Both the position numbers and the translations under genes were made by a program. 64,000 nt of DNA from the NCBI GenBank assembly GCA_002787235.1, contig PCWG01000004.1:1-64000 (forward strand), given 5' to 3'. Below, piece by piece: positions 54,785 to 62,906 of the stretch (the first letter of the stretch is position 1; the number at the start of each line of letters is the position of its first letter). The stretch is from Nitrospinae bacterium CG11_big_fil_rev_8_21_14_0_20_45_15 (GTDB taxonomy: Bacteria > Nitrospinota > Nitrospinia > Nitrospinales > VA-1). The notes below the pieces were generated by a model, which made no database searches, was not told the origin of the DNA, and saw nothing but the letters and a program-made list of their open reading frames with translations.

Positions 54785-55135
54785 CTAGAAATTGACAGTT
54801 TTCTCGGGGTGGTTGATTGCGTCGAGAAGCCGGTCAATGACAGTTTTCACAGCCTTCACATGCTGGGTTGTCGAAGCCATCCCGTCGTATTTGGGATCTT
54901 CATCTTCGATTGATAGAACTCCTGCACCTGCAAAATTCACATAGAAAATCCCCAAGGGTATCAAGGGGGATCCTACCTCTTCTTTATCACTACCATTTAC
55001 AATTACGCTCCAGGTTTCTTTTTTGCTTCCCGTGTACACTTCAAAAATACCCCCGGTTTTGACTGAATGCAGTTTGCACAAATCTATGATTTTGAGAATA
55101 TCCTGTTCGGGTATTGTTTTGTAGATCGTGTGCAT
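54785..55135 (-). CDS. Hypothetical small protein
   Basis: 116 residues, ATG preceded by AAGGA nine bases upstream. Alternating strand-helix look: CKLHSVKTGGIFEVYTGSKKETWSVIVNGSDKEEVGSPLIPLGIFYVNFAGAGVLSIEDEDPKYDG, then a helical end with HVKAVKTVIDRLLDAINHPEK. No membrane segment or known motif; family not recognised. Converges on the HTH gene, 72 bases away. Confidence 0.7.
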   Translation of the reverse strand: MHTIYKTIPEQDILKIIDLCKLHSVKTGGIFEVYTGSKKETWSVIVNGSDKEEVGSPLIPLGIFYVNFAGAGVLSIEDEDPKYDGMASTTQHVKAVKTVIDRLLDAINHPEKTVNF

Positions 55136-55534
55136 TTTGCCGATTCCTTGTGAGCCGTTTGGTTGGCATGTGAAGCGTGTGGCCTTCGGGTTGTGTGTTC
55201 GCGGTGTATGGGTGCTTTCCCAAAACTAATGTGACATGTTTCGTTGCAGATTGCCAATGGGACACTTTTGATTTTGACTGGAAAAAAGTTCGTCTGTCTC
55301 CGGTTTGAATTCAGATAAGCTTCTGCGGTGATTTTTAAGTACTTATATCACAGGTATTCTAGCTTCCCAAAATATCTACTGTATTTTGGGAGTGGCCTGG
55401 TGCGATGATATTGTGTTCTGTATGAGTTGTTCGGTGATTTGAAATTTCGCGGACGCGAGGACGGCGGTAATGGGGAAATCTGATTTTACGGGTGCCATTT
55501 CCGGGTAAAAAAAGGGAAAGTCCTTATACCAGTT
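55136..55534. other. Intergenic region with two palindromic elements
   Basis: 399 bases. 55328-55351 is a near palindrome with arms GTGAT and ATCAC around an AAGTACTT core; 55376-55400 is a hairpin CCCAAAATA-N7-TATTTTGGG with no T run. Both could be operators for the - strand gene at 54785 or for the cNMP-binding gene. No gene recognised. Confidence 0.45.
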
Positions 55535-55882
55535 TCAGGCTGAAGCCCTTTCAAGAGTTTCTCTGAGTCGAGTGGACAGAACTTTGAGCAGAGGCATGAG
55601 CGTTTCCGGGCTTTTTTGAGCCAGTTTTTCAAAATTTTCCTTACTGATCACATTGACGTTGCCATCTTCCAGAGCCGTAACCGTTGCGGAACGCGGGCGA
55701 CCGTCGATCAAGCCCATTTCTCCAAAAATATCGCTGGCATGGAGTACACCAACAAGTCGGTTGGTTCCATTTCCGCATTTTTTGGTGACTTCAAAACTAC
55801 CCTTTTCAATGATGAACGCACAATCACTGACGGTTCCTTCCCAAAAAACAACATCACCTTTTTTTACTCTCAGTCCGGACAT
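55535..55882 (-). CDS. Stand-alone cyclic-nucleotide-binding-domain protein
   Basis: 115 residues from the ATG at 55882, chosen for the strong AGGAGA site five bases upstream; an upstream frame extension lacks one. One beta-roll domain: RVKKGDVVFWEGTVSDCAFIIEKGSFEVTK, ASDIFGEMGLIDGRPRSATVTALED with an intact phosphate-binding pattern (FGE-x-x-L-x-x-x-PRSA), then a short helix. No HTH. Third protein of this type in the window. Confidence 0.82.
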   Translation of the reverse strand: MSGLRVKKGDVVFWEGTVSDCAFIIEKGSFEVTKKCGNGTNRLVGVLHASDIFGEMGLIDGRPRSATVTALEDGNVNVISKENFEKLAQKSPETLMPLLKVLSTRLRETLERASA

Positions 55883-56379
55883 GTATCTCTCCTGAAAACA
55901 ATATGTTAAATTGTCAAAAAAATGTCTTCGCATGAATATATGCAAAATTCAGACCAAATTGTTTTCTATAGGGAATTGTGCCTGAAAAGCTCGATTGATT
56001 GTCAACAGGAGGATTCTGTATTGTTACAATTGTGTAAAGATGATTGATTTTTTTACACTTATAGAATTATTGGGTGGGGCAATGTTTCGATTGTGTTGCG
56101 GCATTTATTGCCGCTTGCAGAGTGGCAGGGAGCAAAAAATGGCATGAAATAATCGTCAAAACTTCTGTTTTCTATATAATTGACGAAAAATCAGGTTGCT
56201 TGCGTGTTGATTCGTGGAGTCGAAGCGTGTGGTGGGTTGTGCGAGGGGGGGTGAAAGTCATTCGATTTTAAATTAGGGTGCATTGTTTTAAAGGGAGATA
56301 TGGTAAAGTCGCCGCATAAATGTTCGGAAATTAATTCATCGGCAGGATTTTTTGGGGATTTGTGAGCAAGGTTACTGTA
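55883..56379. other. Intergenic region before small membrane gene
   Basis: 497 bases. A 65-residue + strand frame at 56074 is not convincing. The region is mixed in composition and I see no repeats, hairpins or RNA genes in it. Confidence 0.35.
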
Positions 56380-56580
56380 ATGAATGAGAAAGTTTTGCTG
56401 ATTGCGATTGTTTCGATCTTAGCGGTAGGAGCCGCCGGGACACTGTATTTAGCTGTCTCGTGGTTGAGTTACAAGGGCAGTATGGGTTGGCAGGCCATTA
56501 TGCTGGACAATTTTTTGATTCTTGTGGCGGCTGGAGTGATTTCCATGGGAATTTTTCTTCTCATCAACCACTCTAAGTGA
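56380..56580 (+). CDS. Small two-helix membrane protein
   Basis: 66 residues from ATG 56380 (a GTG at 56362 with GGGGATT upstream would add six). Two hydrophobic helices, LLIAIVSILAVGAAGTLYLAVSWL and NFLILVAAGVISMGIFLLI, with a short positively charged loop. Family not recognised. It converges on cruF, whose stop overlaps this gene's end by eight bases. Confidence 0.55.
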   Translation: MNEKVLLIAIVSILAVGAAGTLYLAVSWLSYKGSMGWQAIMLDNFLILVAAGVISMGIFLLINHSK

Positions 56581-57364
56581 AATTTTTGCTTCTGCGTATT
56601 TTGAAAACCAATGCCCCCGCTGTTATGGAAGAAATAGCAAGCCCGCTCAACGCCATTTGATATTCCCCGATAAAAACCGTGACTGCAAGATTGAAAGCCA
56701 GCACGCCGAAATAGAGAACCGGACCCCACATCGCCTGCGCAAAATAGCTTCTAGTCGGAAGCGGTATCTTCTCATCCAATAATCTGTCAAATCGAGTCCA
56801 GCAGAGCAGGATGGATGCGCCGACAATGAACCATCCCGCAAAATTAGTCAGGGGAATATGGAAATATTCGCCGGCCTCTTTATAGGTATAAATTTTTCCT
56901 AAAAACCAGCGGTCGCCCAAAAATGCAACCGGATCGATGATCACATCCAGCATCATGAACAAAAATGCCGCCAGAAAAATGGTGCCCCAGGATCTTTCCA
57001 AAGCAGCATTGCGGTCGATTCGAATGTCCCATCCCTGCCCTTTCAGCGGAGACCGAAAAACCAGTGCAAGAGTCAGACTGATATAAATTAAAAAGGTAAA
57101 TGAGAGAGAATCCATGAAAGGAACGTTGGAAATCCAAAGTTCCTGATGCCGGGTATTTTCGATATAGCTGTAGAATCCGTAAGGAAAACCATTGCGGGTC
57201 GAGGAATATTCGGAAATAAATGCGACCGTATAGGCAATTACGGAAAATAAGAGGCTTCGGGCAAGTCCCCAATGGCAGATGGCAATGCTGAGAAAAAATG
57301 CCAAAAAAACGAAAACATAAGGACGCAGGAGTAAAGTGCCCCATAGCAGTGAGAAAATTTCCAT
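56573..57364 (-). CDS. Carotenoid biosynthesis protein (CruF/DUF422 family)
   Basis: 263 residues, about seven membrane helices, consistent with CruF (carotenoid 1',2'-hydratase, DUF422): EYSSTRNGFPYGFYSYIENT, PFMDSLSFTFLIY, FLMMLDVIIDPVAFLGDRWFLGKIYTYKEAGEYFHIPLTNFAGWFIVGAS. These show the family's D-P and G-x-Y-x-Y motifs. In bacteria CruF adds water to the psi ends of acyclic carotenoids. It starts directly at the stop of hpnA. A carotenoid pathway is not seen elsewhere in the window. Confidence 0.8.
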   Translation of the reverse strand: MEIFSLLWGTLLLRPYVFVFLAFFLSIAICHWGLARSLLFSVIAYTVAFISEYSSTRNGFPYGFYSYIENTRHQELWISNVPFMDSLSFTFLIYISLTLALVFRSPLKGQGWDIRIDRNAALERSWGTIFLAAFLFMMLDVIIDPVAFLGDRWFLGKIYTYKEAGEYFHIPLTNFAGWFIVGASILLCWTRFDRLLDEKIPLPTRSYFAQAMWGPVLYFGVLAFNLAVTVFIGEYQMALSGLAISSITAGALVFKIRRSKNFT

Positions 57365-58357
57365 CTAGTTTTTGACCAGCCCGTTTGCGCGGAACCATTC
57401 AACGGCACTGCGAAGAGCTTCTTTTACAGAGTTTTGTGGAAGCCCCAGTTCGTGGACTGCGCGCGCGGGATCAAAGTACATATGATGCTTCGCCATTTTG
57501 ACTCCGGCGAGAGGCACGGCGGGTGCTTTCCCGGTGAAAATATTGGAGATAGCTTCGCAAGTCCAGCCTGCGGCGTAGGCGGTCCAATAGGGAATCTGTA
57601 TTTTTGGTGCGGGCAAACCGGTGATGGATTCGAGCGTGTCCAGAATTTCTTTCAGGCTCATGTTCTGATTGCCGAGGATGTAACGCCGCCCGGCCTGCCC
57701 TTTTTCCTCTGCCAGTAAATGCCCACGGGCGCAATCGTCTACGTCAATGAGGTTGAGACCGGTATCGAGGTAAGCCGGCATTTTCCGGTTCAAAAAGTCC
57801 TGAATGATTTTTCCCGTCGGCGTTGGTTTGATATCGCGCGGGCCGACCGGGGCCGTTGGGTTGACGATGACGATGGGAAGGTCGGCAGAGTTGAATTCCA
57901 GTGCCAACAGTTCGGCCTGATATTTTGAGATTTTATAATCGTTGCAAAGTGTGGCCGGATCGAAAGGGGTTTCTTCGTCGGAAGGTGCTTTCCCCGGCAG
58001 GAGACCCATACAGCCCACGGTGCTTGTGTAAACCGTTTTCTCGATTCCCCGTTTGCGGGCCGATTCAAAAAGATTCCGAGTGCCTGCAACGTTGATATCA
58101 TAGATGAGGCGTTTGTTTTTATCCCACAAACTGTAATAGGCGGCGGTGTGATAAAGCCGTTCGCATCCGTTCAGTGCTTGTTCCAACGAATCTTTGTCAC
58201 GCAAATCACCATAAACAATTTCAGCATCCAATCCTTTCAGATTCGAGAGGTCGGCATCTTTGCGTGTCAGCAAACGGATGGAACGCCCGTTTTGCAATAA
58301 TTCGCGAGCGATTGCAGATCCAATGAATCCGGTGGCTCCTGTCACTAGGGTTTTCAT
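57365..58357 (-). CDS. NAD-dependent epimerase/dehydratase (HpnA-like)
   Basis: 330 residues of the extended short-chain dehydrogenase group: nucleotide motif GATGFIGSAI at residues 8-17, YTSTVGCMG, the Y-x-x-x-K pair in DYKISKYQAE and NPTAPVGPRD. Order and sequence match HpnA, the hopanoid-associated epimerase-type enzyme that often sits with sterol/hopanoid or carotenoid genes. Dihydroflavonol-reductase-like enzymes are a close alternative. With cruF immediately downstream it may act in membrane terpenoid modification. Confidence 0.85.
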   Translation of the reverse strand: MKTLVTGATGFIGSAIARELLQNGRSIRLLTRKDADLSNLKGLDAEIVYGDLRDKDSLEQALNGCERLYHTAAYYSLWDKNKRLIYDINVAGTRNLFESARKRGIEKTVYTSTVGCMGLLPGKAPSDEETPFDPATLCNDYKISKYQAELLALEFNSADLPIVIVNPTAPVGPRDIKPTPTGKIIQDFLNRKMPAYLDTGLNLIDVDDCARGHLLAEEKGQAGRRYILGNQNMSLKEILDTLESITGLPAPKIQIPYWTAYAAGWTCEAISNIFTGKAPAVPLAGVKMAKHHMYFDPARAVHELGLPQNSVKEALRSAVEWFRANGLVKN

Positions 58358-58411
58358 GAAACTGGAAAGGGTTCGTGGTTCAAGGGATAATGGCCAGGGT
58401 GAAAAGGACCA

Positions 58412-59449
58412 TTAAATGAATATTTTGATGTCCGCTTGTTTGCGCCATTGTTTCAGTAACTCGTCGGTACGTTTTTGCGTTTCCAGTTTGAGGAGGTGGT
58501 TCAGGATTTCGGATTCGATCTGCTCAAAGGGAACTGTTGTGCTGGGGATTTTTTCGGTGAGCAGAAAAATATGCAAGCCGGCAGAGCTTTGTACAGGCTT
58601 GCTGAATTCTCCGACCTTGAGAGGGCGCAGTGCTTCGGCGATAACAGGGTGGGTTTGTCGCAACACAAGGGCACCCAGGGCACCGTCTTTCTCGACGCTG
58701 TCCGTATCTTCTGAAATTTCATGAACGAGTTTGGTGAAATCCGCACCGGATTTCAGGCGTTTGTAGGCATCTTCAATGGCCTCTTTTGCAGATTGATTGA
58801 TTGCTTGGACCATACGTTCGGCTTTTTCCGCGGCCTCTGGAGAGTTGTATTTGTCCTTTTCGACAGGTGGGAGGGTTGACGTGAAGATATGGCTGGCCAG
58901 ATATTGCTCGGGCTCGATGAAGGATTCCGCATTTTCCTGGTAAAAGATTCGGGCCTGTCCTTCTTCCAATTGCACATTGGGAGCGATTTCACGGCGTACA
59001 AATTCTTCACTCGTCAACTGGTGTTCAATTTTTTTCTTCAGAGTGTCCAGCGTAAGGTGCTGGAATCGTAAAGCGTGGAGAAAGGCTTCCTCACTCGGGA
59101 ATTTCTTTCGGATGTTGTCGATTTCATTATCGACCCTTTGGGGAGAAATAGAAATATTCAGGGCAACTCCCTTTTGGCGCAGTAATTCTTGATCGATGGC
59201 CCGCATCAAAACACCTTGGGCGATTTTATCATCTTGATCGTCGGGCACGTTACGACCTTGTTGAGAGGCGATCAATTTGTAGGCGGTCACTTCCCGTTCG
59301 AGAAGCGCGGCGGTCAATTCACTGCCATTCACAGTTGCAACCACTTCCGGCACGGGTTTGCCGTTGATGGAAAAAGATTCTGCGGTGGATGTAAGGGCCA
59401 GAAAAGTCAAAGTAAAACACAAAGTGAACAGAAGGTGGATGGGTTTCAT
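58412..59449 (-). CDS. Periplasmic peptidyl-prolyl isomerase, PpiC/SurA type
   Basis: 345 residues. Signal peptide (about 1-22), a SurA-like N-terminal helical domain (VVATVNGSELTAALLEREVTAYKLIASQQG... IDQELLRQKGVALNISISPQRVDNEIDNIRKKF... HLTLDTLKKKIEHQL), then a parvulin domain (QYLASHIFTST... DAYKRLKSGADFTKLVHEISEDTDS... GALGALVLRQTHPVIAEALRPLKVGEFSKPVQSSAGLHIFLLTE) and a helical end. Parvulins turn prolines and chaperone outer-membrane proteins. The HIF/H...LGW motifs are only partly kept: HIF and GLHIFLL are present. Confidence 0.9.
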   Translation of the reverse strand: MKPIHLLFTLCFTLTFLALTSTAESFSINGKPVPEVVATVNGSELTAALLEREVTAYKLIASQQGRNVPDDQDDKIAQGVLMRAIDQELLRQKGVALNISISPQRVDNEIDNIRKKFPSEEAFLHALRFQHLTLDTLKKKIEHQLTSEEFVRREIAPNVQLEEGQARIFYQENAESFIEPEQYLASHIFTSTLPPVEKDKYNSPEAAEKAERMVQAINQSAKEAIEDAYKRLKSGADFTKLVHEISEDTDSVEKDGALGALVLRQTHPVIAEALRPLKVGEFSKPVQSSAGLHIFLLTEKIPSTTVPFEQIESEILNHLLKLETQKRTDELLKQWRKQADIKIFI

Positions 59450-59657
59450 TTCTAGATTCTTGGGGAAAGGATTATTGATAAACAGTAATAAGGGTATCTT
59501 TAATAATTCAATATTTTACCTTAAGACTACTCGCGAACCTTTATTTATACGGGCCGCTCATGGCCAAAAGAAATTTTTAGAGGTTCCGTAAGTATGTGAA
59601 AATTGTAGCAATCATTGAAGTCCTGATCCAGCCTCGTTCTCAATCATTGATCGACAC

Positions 59658-60134
59658 TCAATGCGCATTGTTTTTCCAGGCAACGGAAGCCACACTCCTT
59701 GCAAATAGAGGATACGCTTTTAAATAACTGCGGTAAGCTCCGCTGATTTTAGTTGCCGGAACCGATGTCCATTTTTCGTTGGGAAAGGCTTCCAGATCCA
59801 ACACCTCGACGAGTCTGTCGTCTTCTTTAACGATGACCAGATAACCATGATCTTCGACGAAATTTCTTCGCCCGTACAAGGTCACAGCGGTTTCTGCCGG
59901 GCCCGTAAGCTCTGCCGTGTAATAACCGTCCATATTATACAAGCTGTATTCTGTAAAATCCGAACGATCTCTTCCAATGTAAAACCCTTGAAAATAAGAA
60001 CAATGGCCGCACGGACCGTAGAGATATTTATTGCGTTTCCATAATTTCAATTCGGCTTCCTGTCCGGCAAGAAGTGGAGCCACCCAAATTGCCAAAAGAA
60101 ACATTCCCGTTAAGATGATCTTTAAAGTTTTCAT
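59658..60134 (-). CDS. Small secreted hypothetical protein
   Basis: 158 residues from the ATG at 60134, preferred because it gives a clean signal peptide (KTLKIILTGMFLLAIWVAPLLAG). The mature part is aromatic-rich (KRNKYLYGPCGHCSYFQGFYIGRD) with a C-x2-C pair and a beta look; it ends AYRSYLKAYPLFARSVASVAWKN. No known family recognised. No neighbouring clue to its job. Confidence 0.72.
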   Translation of the reverse strand: MKTLKIILTGMFLLAIWVAPLLAGQEAELKLWKRNKYLYGPCGHCSYFQGFYIGRDRSDFTEYSLYNMDGYYTAELTGPAETAVTLYGRRNFVEDHGYLVIVKEDDRLVEVLDLEAFPNEKWTSVPATKISGAYRSYLKAYPLFARSVASVAWKNNAH

Positions 60135-60314
60135 GATATAGGATGATCCCATTCATTGATGAGCGGTCAGAGGATAAAAAATAGTTTAATTTCATATACA
60201 ATTGTCCGTCATTTTCATTTTAACCGCAAGCCTGTGGAGACACAAAAATAATTACCATTGTCTTTTGGGAAAGGTTTTTTTGTTTTAGATCCTTTGTGAC
60301 GAAATTTAAATGAG

Positions 60315-62342
60315 TTAAAAAGGAACGGGCAGGACGTTGATGCCGATAAATTTTGAATTCCCTTTGAAAAGTTTTCCTGTCATGCAAAGCAATAGTCCGT
60401 TTTGGCTGGACTGGATGCGCTGGTAAGTAAGGTCATACAAATCGACATTTTCTCGAAAAGTGTCCAGATCGCCGATGTTGTCGATCAGAGGGTTGACCAG
60501 ATAGATTCCAGAAAAGAAAGAATATCCCAGCCCCAGAGCTCCCGTTTGAGGATGTCTTTCTGCGCCTTTCAATGCGGAAAAGGAAACGGCGCGGGTTCCA
60601 CGATCGTTCAGATGATGGAAGATGACGAACTGCCCTTTTCCTTGCGCGGAGAGGGGGTATATCTGATTGACGCAGGCAAAGCCATCGTCTGCACAGGTCA
60701 AGCGAAGTCCATCGTTGCCTTTGGAGCATTGTTTTCCTTGTGCGCCAAAGTATTCTTCTGACGCGAGTTGATCGGGGCCCAGTTTCAGCATGGCGTCAGT
60801 CGCAACGTATTTTTTAAAGATATGGACCGCCGAGGGTCTTTCTCCGTTGTTTTGAAAAGAGGCTATTTTTTCAAACGCGTCGAGTGCTATCACATCGGCC
60901 TTGTGCGCCATATCCACCGTTGGCGATAAGGCAATGCTCGAAGGGCGATCTTCTTTCGATATAAAATAAACCGCCGACATTTTGCCACTGTGGAAGATTG
61001 AGCGGGTTTGCTGGCGAATCATTTCTCCAAAATAAAATCCACCTACAGTGTCTTGCAGGGAAGAAATGATCAAAGCATTTTCTTCAATCGTTGCGGACAA
61101 AAATTTTCGTGCTTGTTCGTAGGCATTGTCCTTGTTGAAATCGAGACGCGATAATTTCTGCGTATGCAGAACGATCAGAAAAAGCAAAAGCAAGCTCGAC
61201 AGCGTGAGGTATCTTTTGTTTGTGGGGAATTCGATTCCGGGGATTTTCCCAAGGACTTCAGACAATCGCCAAAATCCATAGCTCTGCAATCCAACGATGA
61301 GTGGCAATAAAAAAATGGAGGAGCGAAGCGGTGCCTGTCTGCCACCAAAACCATAGAACAAAGCGGAGCCCAGGATCAACAGGGTGAAAAGCTGTGCAAA
61401 AAAATGATTCTGACGCAAAAGTGTCAACCATCCATATAGAAATGCGGCCAGAAAGACGACCCAGACCAACAGGGGATAATGCGCCAATTCTGAACGAGGA
61501 TCATCGAGATATTTATATCCCAGAAAGGTGGAAAAAAAGTCCGGGATGGCGATCCAATTAGTATCGAAGCCTGCGTGCCGACTCATCGAACGGAAGATGA
61601 CATCGTGATCGATAAAATAAACAATCGCAAGGATGGTGCAGAGTGCCACTGCGCAGAACAGAAAAAAATGCCTGCCCTGCAAATATCGTATTCCATGCCA
61701 TCGGCTTTCCTCAATTTTGAAAAAACGCTGAGCAAATAAAATCCACAGCGAGCTGAGGAGTAACACATAAAACATCGGGGATGCGAGATTGGACAGGTAA
61801 CAGGCGATGAAGAGAATCCATAGCGCGATCCAGTGTCTGAGTGTGAGTGGCGCGTGTTCCAGTTTGGAAAGTATCCAGTAAATGCACACGATGAAAAAAA
61901 AGTAAGAAGGGTAACCTCTCAATTCATGTGAGTAGTGCTGGTAAAAGGGGTTGAGGCATAAAAGACAAACCGCACCCAGAGCCAGCGGAGTCGAGCGCGA
62001 CAAATCTTTGATCCATGCATAGAAAACAGCCCAGCTCAAAATACCAAAAAAAATAACGGGGAATCGAAGCCCAATCCCATTGTGCCCAAACAAGGTCAGG
62101 GATAGTTTCGACGCATAAATAGTCAAACCATGATTGGGAAATTGCTGGTTGGGGACAAAGCGGTTGGCAAACGATTTGTTGGTGAAATTGAACCAGTAGC
62201 CAGCCTCATCGACATGCACAGGAATGAGCCAGGCATAGTAGAACAAAAAAAATGCGCTCGCGAGGATGATGAAAAACGCAACCAGATAAAACGTTCGTTC
62301 CGCAAGGCTTGCGGGCCAGTGGGTTGTCGGGTCAGTGTTCAT
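60315..62342 (-). CDS. GT-C family membrane glycosyltransferase (GT39-like)
   Basis: 675 residues. About 11 membrane helices from residue 20 to 400, first loop with a catalytic Asp-Glu (WLIPVHVDEAGYWFNFTNKSF), and a soluble C-terminal domain (about 420-675). GT39/ArnT-type enzymes transfer sugars from polyprenyl phosphate donors. Adjacent genes at 62451 and 62897 run in the same direction, so all three may belong to one surface-polysaccharide or glycosylation cluster. Confidence 0.85.
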   Translation of the reverse strand: MNTDPTTHWPASLAERTFYLVAFFIILASAFFLFYYAWLIPVHVDEAGYWFNFTNKSFANRFVPNQQFPNHGLTIYASKLSLTLFGHNGIGLRFPVIFFGILSWAVFYAWIKDLSRSTPLALGAVCLLCLNPFYQHYSHELRGYPSYFFFIVCIYWILSKLEHAPLTLRHWIALWILFIACYLSNLASPMFYVLLLSSLWILFAQRFFKIEESRWHGIRYLQGRHFFLFCAVALCTILAIVYFIDHDVIFRSMSRHAGFDTNWIAIPDFFSTFLGYKYLDDPRSELAHYPLLVWVVFLAAFLYGWLTLLRQNHFFAQLFTLLILGSALFYGFGGRQAPLRSSIFLLPLIVGLQSYGFWRLSEVLGKIPGIEFPTNKRYLTLSSLLLLFLIVLHTQKLSRLDFNKDNAYEQARKFLSATIEENALIISSLQDTVGGFYFGEMIRQQTRSIFHSGKMSAVYFISKEDRPSSIALSPTVDMAHKADVIALDAFEKIASFQNNGERPSAVHIFKKYVATDAMLKLGPDQLASEEYFGAQGKQCSKGNDGLRLTCADDGFACVNQIYPLSAQGKGQFVIFHHLNDRGTRAVSFSALKGAERHPQTGALGLGYSFFSGIYLVNPLIDNIGDLDTFRENVDLYDLTYQRIQSSQNGLLLCMTGKLFKGNSKFIGINVLPVPF

Positions 62343-62450
62343 CGGGATTGCGTGCTACCGCGAGTTTCTCCTCAGCCTTGGAAATGGGTATTCGGGCTAG
62401 CCTGTCGGGTTTGTCTTGTTAGAGGTGGACTTCATTGCCGTTGCCCATCT

Positions 62451-62906
62451 TCATACCGGGCACATGCCAAATCCGGGAAGGCCCAATGGGATGATTGTTT
62501 TGCCTGTGCAGTATTGCGGATGCCATTGATTGCTGAAAACAAAAAAAGTCGGTCGTGTGCCCCATTGCGAATTTAAAAGTTCTGCAAAATTTTTATCGTC
62601 GCCGAAAGCGATTTCACGGGGGAACAGTCGTTGCGTGGTGGCGGAGCGGAACGAACCGTCTTTGCGATTTCCGGGTGGCATAAAAATCATTGCATTGTCG
62701 CGCGTGTGTCTGCGGATTTGATTGGCAACAATGTAGGTTTCTTTGTATTGATTGGGCATGTCAAAGGAACCGTCCGTTTCCGATCTCTGTTCCAGAGAAA
62801 GATTGGCCGTTTGGGAAATGAAATACCATTTTGGGCCGAGAAAAACCAGAAACAGAACCAGAAGATTCAATCCTGCAATGGCGTAGAGAAATGTTTTTAT
62901 GGGCAC
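62451..62906 (-). CDS. Small membrane-anchored protein between GT-C genes
   Basis: 151 residues: one N-terminal membrane helix (LYAIAGLNLLVLFLVFLGPKWYF), then a soluble part (NQYKETYIVANQIRRHTRDNAMIFMPPGNRKDGSF...) resembling the region after the last helix of some GT39-like proteins (I-R-x-x-T-x-D-x-A-x-I-x-x-P). Overlaps the next upstream gene by ten bases. It may be a subunit of the adjacent GT-C enzyme or a detached C-terminal domain of it. Confidence 0.72.
   Translation of the reverse strand: MPIKTFLYAIAGLNLLVLFLVFLGPKWYFISQTANLSLEQRSETDGSFDMPNQYKETYIVANQIRRHTRDNAMIFMPPGNRKDGSFRSATTQRLFPREIAFGDDKNFAELLNSQWGTRPTFFVFSNQWHPQYCTGKTIIPLGLPGFGMCPV

Noticed and set aside
56074-56271. 65-residue + strand frame
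   Set aside because: No ribosome binding site, no conserved look, odd Trp/Val run.
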